Assembly (NCBI GenBank): GCA_031414695.1
Contig: JANNWG010000046.1
Location: 1-64,000, forward strand
Length of the DNA stretch: 64,000 nucleotides
Origin: UKL13-2 sp031414695
Lineage (GTDB): Bacteria > Pseudomonadota > Gammaproteobacteria > Burkholderiales > Usitatibacteraceae
Reading direction: 5' to 3'
The notes beneath the pieces were generated by a model, which saw only the letters and a program-made list of their open reading frames with translations, had not been told where the DNA came from and made no database searches. Shown piece by piece: positions 16,068-24,947 of the stretch (its first letter is position 1; every line of letters begins with the position of its first letter). Position numbers and translations under genes: made by a program.

Positions 16068-17396
16068 TTACTGCTGTTGATTGGTGGTGTCTGGTATGCG
16101 TTGAGTGGAAATACCCAAATACGGCAGTAGCGCGGCTTTGGCAGATTGTGCATCGGCAAAACGTTCAAGTGGATTTTTAGCGAGCATTTCGTCGACCACA
16201 GACTGTAAGTGGCGAACTGATAGCGGTAATAGCGGAATCTCATCATGCAAATGGCGATAAATTGTTTGTGCAGGCGTATCACTTGCAAACGGTAGTTTAC
16301 CGACCAACAACTCAACAAAGATAATGCCAGCTGAATAAATATCAGCTGCCGCATTAACTGCAAGACCAGCCCCTTGCTCTGGACTCATATAGGCTGGTGT
16401 GCCCAAAATATTACCGGTTGCGCTGGCATTTACCGGTATGCCAAATCGCGCAGAAATATTAAAATCAATCAACACAATAAAACCATCTTTGCGAAAAAAA
16501 ATGCTCTCTGGCTTAAGGTCGGCGTGCGCATACCCAGTTTGATGGAATAACGTAAGCGCATCGAGCAGAGTGATAATCAGCGTGATTTTATCAACTTCAG
16601 TCATGCTAGTTCGCATGCGCTGTCGCAAATCACCATCAGCTAAATACTCCATCACCACATACGGAAATGTACCGGTAAGTCCGCTATCAAGCACGTCCAC
16701 AATATGGTGATTGTGATTTGCATTAATTGCCAAGCCACGCGTCAATGCATCTTGCAACGCCGCTGTATTTTGCAGTGGTGCTTGGGTCTGTACTTTAATA
16801 ACACCACGCACACCAGTACGGGTATCTTCGGCAAAAAATACTTGTGCTAATTGCCCGCTGGCGAGATTTGACAAATACCGATAGCCGTCAATTTCTAACA
16901 CCTGCCGTTGACCATCATAGATAAACGAAAATTTACCGTAGTTAGGTGGTGCATATTTTTCTGCTTCTGCGATATGAGTGTGCGATGCGGAAAGCGCCAA
17001 CAACAATACGATTTCGAGGCGATTAAACGACAGACTGTCTTTACGCAACACGGCAAAAGCACCCGCCTGAATAAATGCGGCTTCCTCCGCCAACAAATCT
17101 GGGGAGACCAAAATAATAATAGGCGGACACTTAGCCTGGCTATACATGCGCTTGAGTGAATCGAATACTTCAGCGGTAGTTCCTAAGCCTCCCAAAATTA
17201 CCGCACTTCCCTGCGCACTCACATTGATAGCGGCGCCACGCATGGTTTGCGAGAACGGGTCAATCGCTTCAATCACGACATTGTTAATCCGCGTTTTGAT
17301 AAACGTGGCAAGCAACAAGCGTAATCCGGCTGATCCATCAACGATGCTAATGTGCGGAGCGGAAATCAAATTGCCGGTTTGCAGCGGTACTGACAT
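16068..17396 (-). CDS. Receiver-like domain fused to an atypical Ser/Thr protein kinase
   Basis: A 442-residue cytoplasmic protein. Residues about 14-140 look like a CheY-type receiver fold, but the usual phospho-acceptor position reads VILGGLG with no Asp, so it is probably a pseudo-receiver. Residues about 172-425 form a Hanks-type kinase: VAIK-like Lys201 (GVIKV), catalytic loop HADLKPES (Asp293, Arg of HRD replaced by Ala, hence non-RD), DFG replaced by DFN (311-313), then TPAYMSPEQ. The glycine-rich loop is weak. The catalytic Asp and Lys are kept, so activity is possible. There is no transmembrane segment or sensor domain. It lies immediately upstream of mfd. Targets are unknown. Confidence 0.85.
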   Translation of the reverse strand: MSVPLQTGNLISAPHISIVDGSAGLRLLLATFIKTRINNVVIEAIDPFSQTMRGAAINVSAQGSAVILGGLGTTAEVFDSLKRMYSQAKCPPIIILVSPDLLAEEAAFIQAGAFAVLRKDSLSFNRLEIVLLLALSASHTHIAEAEKYAPPNYGKFSFIYDGQRQVLEIDGYRYLSNLASGQLAQVFFAEDTRTGVRGVIKVQTQAPLQNTAALQDALTRGLAINANHNHHIVDVLDSGLTGTFPYVVMEYLADGDLRQRMRTSMTEVDKITLIITLLDALTLFHQTGYAHADLKPESIFFRKDGFIVLIDFNISARFGIPVNASATGNILGTPAYMSPEQGAGLAVNAAADIYSAGIIFVELLVGKLPFASDTPAQTIYRHLHDEIPLLPLSVRHLQSVVDEMLAKNPLERFADAQSAKAALLPYLGISTQRIPDTTNQQQ

Positions 17397-17447
17397 ATTT
17401 TTTATAACTTAACTTTTGTAACTTAGCTTATATAACGGGTACTAGTA

Positions 17448-18992
17448 CTATTTAATAACGACTGGAATGCTGCTAATTTTACTTTTCCATTCTGCGGGGC
17501 CAGTGCGATGCACCGCATTGCCTGTGGAGTCCACTGCCACTGTAACAGGCATATCGACAACATCAAACTCGTATATCGCCTCCATACCCAAGTCAGCAAA
17601 CGCAATTAGGCGAGACGCCTTAATCGCCTTCGACACTAAATAAGCTGCACCGCCGACAGCGATGAAATAGGTCGCGCCATTTTTTTTAATCAAATCAACG
17701 GTGGCTGGTCCACGCTCAGACTTGCCGATCATGCCAATTAGGCCAGTTTTTTCCAGCATGTCTTGTGTAAATTTATCCATACGCGAAGCGGTGGTTGGCC
17801 CAGCTGGGCCGACCACTTCATCACCAACCGGATTTACCGGGCCGACATAATAAATAATGCGGTTAGTGAAATCGGCTGGCAATGCTTCACCGTTGTGAAG
17901 CATATCGGTAATGCGGCGATGTGCGGCGTCGCGGCCGGTCAAAATTTTGCCAGTCATGAGCACGCGATCACCCGCATTCAATTTGCCCAGCTCAGCTTTG
18001 CTAATGCCATCAATATTGACCCGCTTAGAAGTCGAATAATCCATGGTCAGCTCAGGCCAATCGGTGAGCGATGGCGGCGTAAGAATCGCCGGGCCACTAC
18101 CATCAAGGGTAAAGTGCACGTGACGCGTGGCAGCACAATTAGGCAAGAGCGCCACTGGCTTTGAGGCCGCATGCGTCGGGTAATCACATACTTTCACATC
18201 CAATACAGTGGAAAGCCCACCCAAACCTTGCGCGCCGATACCGAGTGCATTTACCTTCTCGTGAATTTCTAGGCGAAGCACTTCAGCACGCGTGAGTTTA
18301 TCCCCAGCACGGTTACGGGCTTGCAATTCATGAAAGTTATACGGCTCCATCATGCCCCATTTGGCCATTAGCATGGCTTTTTCGGGCGAGCCGCCAATGC
18401 CGAGTGATAGCATCCCCGGTGGGCACCAATCCGCACCCATCGTCGGCACGACCGAGAGTACCCAGTCAACGATATTGTCATTAGGTAAGAGCATGGCAAA
18501 TTTTGATTTATTTTCCGAGCCCCCGCCCTTGGCAGCGACGATAACTTCCACTTTATTACCTGCCACGATTTCGATATGCGTCACGCCTGGCGTATTGTCT
18601 AAGGTGTTTTTACGAACGCCATCTGGGTCGATTAGCATCGAGCCACGCAGCGGATTATTAACATCTGTGTAGGCGCGACGAATGCCTTCGTTGACCATTT
18701 GTTCAGGCGTCAGTAGTTGTCCAATATGAGGGCCTTGAAAATGCACATCCATGCCGACACGGATAAACGCAATACAAATGCCGGTGTCTTGACAGATAGG
18801 TCGATGACCTTCTGCGGCCATGCGCGAATTAATGAGTATCTGCGCCATGGCATCTTTGGCGGCGGGCGATTCTTCACGCAAATATGCAGCGTGTAGCGCT
18901 TTAATGTAATCAACCGGATGGTAATAGCTGATGAACTGAAATGCATCAGCAACAGAACTAATAAAGTCTTCTTGTTTGATGACGGTTGTCAT
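17448..18992 (-). CDS. Class I fumarate hydratase
   Basis: A 514-residue iron-sulfur fumarase of the FumA/FumB type, converting fumarate to malate in the citric acid cycle. The N-terminal half carries the [4Fe-4S] ligand region with RPICQDTGI and later GIGAQGLGG and NCAATRH. The C-terminal half has GPTTASRMDKF, IGKSERG and AVGGAAYL, the fused beta-domain signature of class I fumarases, where other organisms may use two subunits. The start ATG 18992 is supported by the alignment to family length. It is not obviously co-transcribed with the kinase gene 50 bases downstream. Confidence 0.93.
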   Translation of the reverse strand: MTTVIKQEDFISSVADAFQFISYYHPVDYIKALHAAYLREESPAAKDAMAQILINSRMAAEGHRPICQDTGICIAFIRVGMDVHFQGPHIGQLLTPEQMVNEGIRRAYTDVNNPLRGSMLIDPDGVRKNTLDNTPGVTHIEIVAGNKVEVIVAAKGGGSENKSKFAMLLPNDNIVDWVLSVVPTMGADWCPPGMLSLGIGGSPEKAMLMAKWGMMEPYNFHELQARNRAGDKLTRAEVLRLEIHEKVNALGIGAQGLGGLSTVLDVKVCDYPTHAASKPVALLPNCAATRHVHFTLDGSGPAILTPPSLTDWPELTMDYSTSKRVNIDGISKAELGKLNAGDRVLMTGKILTGRDAAHRRITDMLHNGEALPADFTNRIIYYVGPVNPVGDEVVGPAGPTTASRMDKFTQDMLEKTGLIGMIGKSERGPATVDLIKKNGATYFIAVGGAAYLVSKAIKASRLIAFADLGMEAIYEFDVVDMPVTVAVDSTGNAVHRTGPAEWKSKISSIPVVIK

Positions 18993-19150
18993 GGCTACTC
19001 CAAACGTTAGTATGTAGATTGGCTAATGAGGCGTATTTTGTTTCAGTAGCATGCAATCACGGGCGGATATTGCCGTGGCTGAAAATAAAAACGCCATATG
19101 AATCAATTTGCTAGCGCAATATTTTTTGGTCGTAATTGGCTGCGCTGATA

Positions 19151-20776
19151 TTAAATTGATTGCTGATAAGCTAATGTTGGCGAAATTTCACGACGTAAAA
19201 TTTTACCATTTTTAGTGCGGGGAAAGTCCCTTGCCAAGTAGATCCGCTTTGGCGCTTTGTAGCCAGCCAACTGGGTTTGGCTCCACTTGTGAAGTAAGTC
19301 AGCGCTGATTTCCACGCCCGCTTGCAAAATGACATAAGCAACGACTATTAATTTATCCTGCTCGACGGTTTCACCCACGCACGCACAATCGGCCACCGCT
19401 TCATGTGATTTCAGTACGCGCTCTACTTCATACGGGGAAACACGGTAGCCAAAACTTTTGATAATGTCGTCGCGCCGACCTAGAAACCACCAATAACCAT
19501 CTGCATCTATTTTTGCATGGTCCCCCGTAAAAAAATAACCATCGTGCCGAAGTTTTGCCGTCTCCTCCGGCAATTGCCAATAATTTAGAAATAAGCCAGG
19601 GTCACTTTCTGGCACCGCAATCATGCCCTCTTCACCTTGTGCCACTGGCGCGAGCGTTTCAGGATTGAGCAATTTAATATCGTGCCCCGGCTGAGGAAAA
19701 CCTGCCGAACCCGCGCGTATTGGCCGATGAACTGACTGCGATAGGTAATAGGAAAATTCGCTCATGCCAACCGCTTCATAAATATCCATGCCAAAACGCG
19801 TACGCCATGTAGTGAGCATATCGTCAGACAAATGCTCGCCTGCACTCATACAAAAACGCAAACTCGGCACGTCGGCTTTGGTGATAGATGTTTTTTGCAC
19901 GATTTGCCGATAGATGGTCGGCACGCCAATAAAAATAGTCGCGTTGTGTTTGGCAATCAAGCGCGGCCATAACAGCGCATCATTTTTACCCTCATGCACG
20001 ATCACAGTTTTGCCGCGATAAAGTGGATCCATCAGGCCAGAGCCTAAAACATAAGTCCAATTAAATTTGCCTGAATGCACGATACGATCAATTTGCGTGT
20101 CATCAAAATTAAACCAATATTGAGATGCCGGCTCACGGCCAATGAGCGCACGATGCGCGTGCAACACGCCTTTGGGATAGCCCGTGGTACCGCTGGTATA
20201 AACCAGATAAGCGGGGTCGTTAGCACGTGTGGCGTGCGCGGCGGAAAAAACGTTGATGCTCTTGAGCGCGGCGTTGAGGTCACGCACCGTAATACCCGCT
20301 ACGTCCGTCTCTTGGGCATTTCCCGTTGTGAGGATGAGCTTGACGCCACTGTCAATCGGCAATTTGCCTGCAAGTTGTACTAGGCTTTGTTTATCAATCA
20401 CCAATACTTTTGCGCCAGAGTCATTGATGAGATAGGCAACTTCATCAGGGGTAAGCAACGTGGAGGTTGGTACTGCAATAGCACCGACTTTCATCGTGCC
20501 AAAAAAAGCAATCGGATACTCAAGACTATTAGGCAGCCTAACCAACACACGATCACCAGCGACAACGCCGTGTTTACGCAGCACCTCGGCAAATTGACTG
20601 CTTTGTTTGGCGAGATCGGCGTAGGTAGCTGTGATGGTGCCTTTGGCGTCGTCTTCAACAATCATCGCAATGCGTTGCTCAACCTCGGTATCGAGGTGAG
20701 TGTCCGTGCAAGCGACACCGATATTGAAAAATTCGGGGACATGCCATGTCCAAGTTGGTTGTGATGTTGTGGTCAT
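19151..20776 (-). CDS. AMP-forming acyl-CoA synthetase
   Basis: A 541-residue ANL-superfamily ligase that activates a carboxylic acid to its CoA thioester through an acyl-adenylate. Motif A3 is YTSGTTGYPKGV (about 205), A5 is YEAVGMSE, A7/A8 is FFTGDHAKIDADGYWWFLGRRDD, and the catalytic Lys lies in RTKNGKILRR near the C terminus. It is shorter than acetyl-CoA synthetase and lacks its N-terminal region. It resembles the benzoate-CoA-ligase/medium-chain group, but the substrate cannot be read from sequence. It stands alone between fumarase and two dispersed repeats. A role in short or branched acid use would fit the neighbouring acs and CitE-like genes. Confidence 0.85.
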   Translation of the reverse strand: MTTTSQPTWTWHVPEFFNIGVACTDTHLDTEVEQRIAMIVEDDAKGTITATYADLAKQSSQFAEVLRKHGVVAGDRVLVRLPNSLEYPIAFFGTMKVGAIAVPTSTLLTPDEVAYLINDSGAKVLVIDKQSLVQLAGKLPIDSGVKLILTTGNAQETDVAGITVRDLNAALKSINVFSAAHATRANDPAYLVYTSGTTGYPKGVLHAHRALIGREPASQYWFNFDDTQIDRIVHSGKFNWTYVLGSGLMDPLYRGKTVIVHEGKNDALLWPRLIAKHNATIFIGVPTIYRQIVQKTSITKADVPSLRFCMSAGEHLSDDMLTTWRTRFGMDIYEAVGMSEFSYYLSQSVHRPIRAGSAGFPQPGHDIKLLNPETLAPVAQGEEGMIAVPESDPGLFLNYWQLPEETAKLRHDGYFFTGDHAKIDADGYWWFLGRRDDIIKSFGYRVSPYEVERVLKSHEAVADCACVGETVEQDKLIVVAYVILQAGVEISADLLHKWSQTQLAGYKAPKRIYLARDFPRTKNGKILRREISPTLAYQQSI

Positions 20777-20787
20777 TTAGTTATTAA

Positions 20788-20850
20788 AAGTCGTTTATTG
20801 GCGGGCATTTTGGGGCTAAATTGGCTGGAAGCATCCAGCCTGATTGATGT
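20788..20850. repeat. REP-like palindromic repeat, family A (copy 3)
   Basis: AAGTCGTTTATTGGCGGGCA starts here, 12 bases before the start codon of the acyl-CoA synthetase gene (on its 5' side). The right arm is eroded. Confidence 0.7.
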
Positions 20851-20865
20851 TTAGTTATTTAGCAT

Positions 20866-21185
20866 TGATTGCCGGGGGTGGCCCGGCGGCCGCTCACTTT
20901 CTTTGTCAGAAACCACTGCATTGGTTTCCGGTTTGACGAGCGCGAAGCAATGCTTCGCGAAACCCTCGTCGCACTGCCAAAGAAAGTAAGCAAAGAAAGG
21001 CGAACCCGATGAGTCGCCGCAAAAAGCGCGCGGTTCCCACTGTTTCCGAACATTGTCGGGGGCTGCGCAACTCGTGCCGAAAAACAATGTGCAATAAGTG
21101 CATAAGATTGTGCGCGCCACTCAGACAGTGCTCGCCTAAATCCCCCGACAATGTTCAGCAACAGTGGCGACTCAACACGGGAAAT
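20866..21185 (-). repeat. Dispersed structured element, family C (copy 2)
   Basis: Reverse-strand homologue of 7009-7262. The stem arms are 21037-21062 and 21142-21167 (24 of 26 pairs). The loop keeps ATTTAGGCGAGCACTGTC and the flanks keep CATCGGGTTCGCCTT and GGGCCACCCCCGGC. This copy has an extra hairpin, GCGCGAAGCAATGCTTCGCG (20939-20958). The arms differ from copy 1 at about 12 of 26 positions with matching changes on the partner arm. No gene is supported here. Confidence 0.85.
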
Positions 21186-21328
21186 TTCGCGCATATACGT
21201 TGAGGATATTTTGAAACCACTGACACCTTCAATCCTGTCATTCCGAGCGTAGCCGAGGAATATGCTGTCTGAACGAAATGCCGCAATCGCTAACTGAATA
21301 CAGCCTTTAAACGCGGCACAAACAACCA

Positions 21329-22447
21329 TCACAAAATCACCCCATACGGCCAGTTTTCTCTGACCACTTGCTCTGGTAATTTTTTCAGCACTTCTACTGC
21401 AAAGGCGGTGTCTTCTACGGATAACGCATGCAGCGCATGGGCGCGGAGTAGTGTTTGCAGGGCTTTACCGAACATTGGCGGATCGAGCATTTCGCCGTTG
21501 AATTTGATTGCGCCGCCTAGTAATGCATCGGCTTCGATTGCGGCTTTTAAAATTGCTGTTTTGGTTTTGATATCAGTGGGCGAAGGCGTGTAGGCGACTT
21601 TGCAGGGGTGGATGTGATATGGGTGGATGACTTGTTTGCCTGTCATGCCCATCGCCGCCTCTTCGCAGGCATGGCCGTACACCACGCGGGACTCTTCATC
21701 ACCATGCAAATCTAGCCAGCGCCTGACATCATCCGGCTCTACACTTGACTCGGGCATGGTGGATTGACCAATGAGCGTTTCTACGCCGCCGATAACGCCT
21801 TTGCCGGCGATACGCGCTTCAAATAATATTTGATTCATAAAATAGGCAAGCTCTTCGGTCCAGCGCCGTGGCGTGATGTGTATGCCCATCGCTTTAGAGA
21901 AATCATGAATACCGAAGACCACATGTTTCACCGTGCTGTATTGCATTAAATCTGGCGCCATCTTGAGCGACTTTGGATGCTCAATAATCGGTTGAATCGT
22001 CATCTTATGATTCAACCCAACCAGCACTGCTGAAAGATCGCGAATCTCAGCTGAGCCATACGCTTCGCCCGCTTTGGCGAGCATGACGACGTCAATATGG
22101 TCAGCCAGATCTCGAACGAGGACTAAATCTTTTTCATATTCTTCCGTGCGAAATGGATTGATACGAATCGCAATTTGTACCGCTTTACGGCGCGGCATAT
22201 TGGGTAATTCCTGCCTTAGTAATTCGCGCGACATATCTTTTTGCCGGCAGCCGTCTTCTAAATCAAATAGCAGCGTGTGTGCGTTGGTGCCAAGCGCATG
22301 CTTTTTAAAGCGTAGCGCGGCTTGCTCTAAATCTTCATAAATGCCAAGCGAAGGCGCGTACTTGACGGGCGGGTAGTAAATTTGAATACCCGGCCAGTAG
22401 TCGCCGAGCATTGAGGCTGAGTCTTGAATATGTGCAGTTGGCGTCAT
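21329..22447 (-). CDS. CitE-like HpcH/HpaI-family C-C lyase
   Basis: A 372-residue TIM-barrel protein of the citrate lyase beta/malyl-CoA lyase group. The metal-site motif LLFDLEDGC is near residue 65, basic substrate residues occur in RINPF, and VMLAKAG and PIIEHPKS follow. The C-terminal part (GKQVIHPYHI) is typical of CitE-like proteins. ATG 22447 gives the family-like N terminus; a TTG 75 bases upstream extends it without support. Lyases or thioesterases of this family act on malyl-, citramalyl- or related CoA esters. Together with the divergent acs and the acyl-CoA ligase nearby, it suggests short-acyl-CoA metabolism. The exact substrate is unknown. Confidence 0.75.
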   Translation of the reverse strand: MTPTAHIQDSASMLGDYWPGIQIYYPPVKYAPSLGIYEDLEQAALRFKKHALGTNAHTLLFDLEDGCRQKDMSRELLRQELPNMPRRKAVQIAIRINPFRTEEYEKDLVLVRDLADHIDVVMLAKAGEAYGSAEIRDLSAVLVGLNHKMTIQPIIEHPKSLKMAPDLMQYSTVKHVVFGIHDFSKAMGIHITPRRWTEELAYFMNQILFEARIAGKGVIGGVETLIGQSTMPESSVEPDDVRRWLDLHGDEESRVVYGHACEEAAMGMTGKQVIHPYHIHPCKVAYTPSPTDIKTKTAILKAAIEADALLGGAIKFNGEMLDPPMFGKALQTLLRAHALHALSVEDTAFAVEVLKKLPEQVVRENWPYGVIL

Positions 22448-22687
22448 TTTTGTAATAGAGGAAGTGAAATGAGATGTGCAGAATAAGTAGACATTACCGT
22501 TTTTGCTGCGCCGCGTCAACAACTCTTATATAAGACATAAGATATATATATCTAGCGCGACTACGCACGACTTTATTAAGGTCGGCACAGCAAACGATGA
22601 CCTACAGGTGACGATATGTGACGCCTTATGCTATAAACACAGCTAGGGTCTTTTCATCAAAAAAATGATTATTCAGGAGCGTTCGCA

Positions 22688-24682
22688 ATGTCAACAAATG
22701 CCAATATCGAATCGGTGATGCATGAGAGCCGCTTGTTTCAACCACCGGAGGCGTTGGTCAAATCCGCTGCAATATCAGGGCGTGCCGCCTATGACGCGAT
22801 GTGCGCGGACGCCGCCAAAGACGACATTTCATTTTGGGCAAACTTGGCGCGTGGACACCTAGATTGGCACAAACCATTCACGCAAACCTTGGATGAGTCA
22901 AATGCGCCCTTTTACAAATGGTTTTACGATGGTGAATTAAACGCCTCCTACAACTGTCTTGATAAACAAGTCAATGCAGGTTTAGGCGATAAAGTCGCCA
23001 TTAAATTTGAGTCCGATGCGGGTGCAATAACCGAGATTACTTATCGTGCATTACTTGCACGCGTTTGTCGATTTGCCAATGTGCTTAAGTTAAAAAATGT
23101 GAAGTTAGGGGATCGCGTCATTATTTATATACCGATGTCCATTGAGGGCGTCATCGCCATGCAAGCCTGTGCACGCATCGGTGCAACACACTCGGTGGTG
23201 TTTGGTGGCTTCTCAGCAAAGTCATTACAAGAACGCATTATTGACGCACATGCGACGTGCGTCATCACAGCCGATGAGCAAATGCGCGGCGGCAAAGCGC
23301 TGCCGATTAAAGCGATAGTTGATGAAGCATTGTCATTAGGCGGCTGTGAGCATATGCAAACCAGCATCGTCTATAAACGCACCGGTAACGCCGTGAATAT
23401 GACGGCTGGCCGCGATAGCTGGTGGCATGACCTAGAGCCCGCGCAATCTGAAGTGTGCGAGCCTACATGGGTGAATGCTGAGCATCCACTATTTATTTTG
23501 TACACTTCGGGCTCGACTGGTAAACCAAAAGGCATTCAGCATTCCACTGGCGGTTATTTGCTGTGGGCTTCACTCACCATGAAGTGGACATTTGACATTA
23601 AACCCGACGACCTATTTTGGTGTACTGCTGATATCGGCTGGGTAACGGGGCACTCGTATGTGGCCTACGGTCCACTCGCGTCTGGCGCGACACAATTAGT
23701 ATTTGAAGGCGTGCCGACATTTCCGAATGCTGGACGTTTTTGGGACATGATTCAACGTCACAAAGTAACGATTTTCTACACCGCGCCCACGGCGATTCGC
23801 TCGCTCATTAAAGCTGGCGAGGTAGAGCCAAGCGTGCATCCGCGTCACTATGATTTGACTTCACTACGCATACTTGGCTCCGTTGGCGAGCCAATAAACC
23901 CTGAAGCGTGGATGTGGTATTACGAGAATATTGGCGGTGGCCGCTGCCCCATTGTGGATACCTTTTGGCAAACCGAAACAGGCGGCCATATGATCACCCC
24001 GTTGCCAGGTGTGACGCCATTAAAGCCTGGCTCTTGCACGCTGCCGCTGCCGGGTATTCAGGCTGCCATTGTGGACGAAACTGGTCACGATTTACCCAAT
24101 GGACAAGGCGGTATTTTGGTAGTGAAACGTCCGTGGCCGTCGATGGTACGCACCATTTGGGGTGACGCGGAACGTTTTCAGAAAACCTATTTTCCAGAGG
24201 AGCTCGGCGGCAAACTTTATCTGGCGGGCGATGGCGCGGTGCGCGATGTTGAACACGGCTATTTCACTATCATGGGGCGTATTGACGACGTGCTCAATGT
24301 GTCAGGGCACAGATTGGGAACGATGGAGATTGAGTCGGCGCTGGTATCAAATTCTGCACTGGTGGCTGAAGCCGCAGTGGTCGGTAGGCCTGATGATATG
24401 ACTGGTGAGGCGATATGTGCGTTTGTAGTACTCAAGGGCAAGCGCCCCGAAGGTGAAGATGCTTTACGCATCGCCAAAGAATTACGCGATTGGGTCGCCA
24501 AAGAAATTGGCCCCATTGCCAAACCAAAAGAAATTCGCTTTGGTGACAATTTACCCAAAACCCGCTCTGGCAAAATCATGCGGCGCTTGCTACGCTCGCT
24601 TGCGAAAGGTGAAGACATTACGCAAGATATATCTACGCTCGAAAACCCAGCGATTTTGGAGCAACTTAAAAAAACGATGTAG
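22688..24682 (+). CDS. acsA: Acetyl-CoA synthetase (AMP-forming)
   Basis: A 664-residue enzyme making acetyl-CoA from acetate, ATP and CoA. It has the N-terminal Acs extension with FYKWFYDGELNASYNCLD, the P-loop YTSGSTGKPKG (about 275), the acetate-pocket motif DTFWQTETGG, hinge GRIDDVLNVSGHR and C-terminal catalytic Lys in KTRSGKIMRR. The pocket Trp in FWQTE favours acetate or propionate over longer acids. A clear ribosome-binding site (AGGAGCG) lies nine bases before the ATG. It is divergent from the CitE-like gene with 240 bases between. The symporter operon about 3 kb downstream probably imports its substrate. Confidence 0.93.
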   Translation: MSTNANIESVMHESRLFQPPEALVKSAAISGRAAYDAMCADAAKDDISFWANLARGHLDWHKPFTQTLDESNAPFYKWFYDGELNASYNCLDKQVNAGLGDKVAIKFESDAGAITEITYRALLARVCRFANVLKLKNVKLGDRVIIYIPMSIEGVIAMQACARIGATHSVVFGGFSAKSLQERIIDAHATCVITADEQMRGGKALPIKAIVDEALSLGGCEHMQTSIVYKRTGNAVNMTAGRDSWWHDLEPAQSEVCEPTWVNAEHPLFILYTSGSTGKPKGIQHSTGGYLLWASLTMKWTFDIKPDDLFWCTADIGWVTGHSYVAYGPLASGATQLVFEGVPTFPNAGRFWDMIQRHKVTIFYTAPTAIRSLIKAGEVEPSVHPRHYDLTSLRILGSVGEPINPEAWMWYYENIGGGRCPIVDTFWQTETGGHMITPLPGVTPLKPGSCTLPLPGIQAAIVDETGHDLPNGQGGILVVKRPWPSMVRTIWGDAERFQKTYFPEELGGKLYLAGDGAVRDVEHGYFTIMGRIDDVLNVSGHRLGTMEIESALVSNSALVAEAAVVGRPDDMTGEAICAFVVLKGKRPEGEDALRIAKELRDWVAKEIGPIAKPKEIRFGDNLPKTRSGKIMRRLLRSLAKGEDITQDISTLENPAILEQLKKTM

Positions 24683-24697
24683 TGTTGATTAAACAAG

Positions 24698-24860
24698 GGA
24701 GCTTCTCATAATCTAAAATTCCGTTAGCCCTGAGGTATCGAAGGGTTGTTCAAGCCCTATAAATCAAGCACTTAAGAGCGTGTGCTTCGATACGCATAGC
24801 GTACCCTGTCCTGAGCTTGTCGAAGGATCAGCACGAACGGCGGGTTATCAGAAATTCCTA
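24698..24860. repeat. Long imperfect palindrome, family B (copy 2, with insertion)
   Basis: Starts GGGAGCTTCTCATAATC and contains TGAGGTATCGAAGGG and the conserved centre CTATAAATCAAGCACTTAAG. The right arm has an extra segment of about 35 bases that includes CCTGAGCTTGTCGAAGGA. It lies 15 bases after the acs stop and may form its transcript end. Confidence 0.8.
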
Positions 24861-24947
24861 CAAGCAAACTCTAAGCAGGACGCGCAATTTGACACAATAA
24901 TGCTCTAAACTACCCGCCCCTATTCGTTTCTCTAGTTACAACTAAAC

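Noticed and set aside
20851..21332. ORFs of 80-157 codons on the minus strand
   Set aside because: They are translations of family C copy 2. The same peptide fragments arise from copy 1, and the frames are not conserved.
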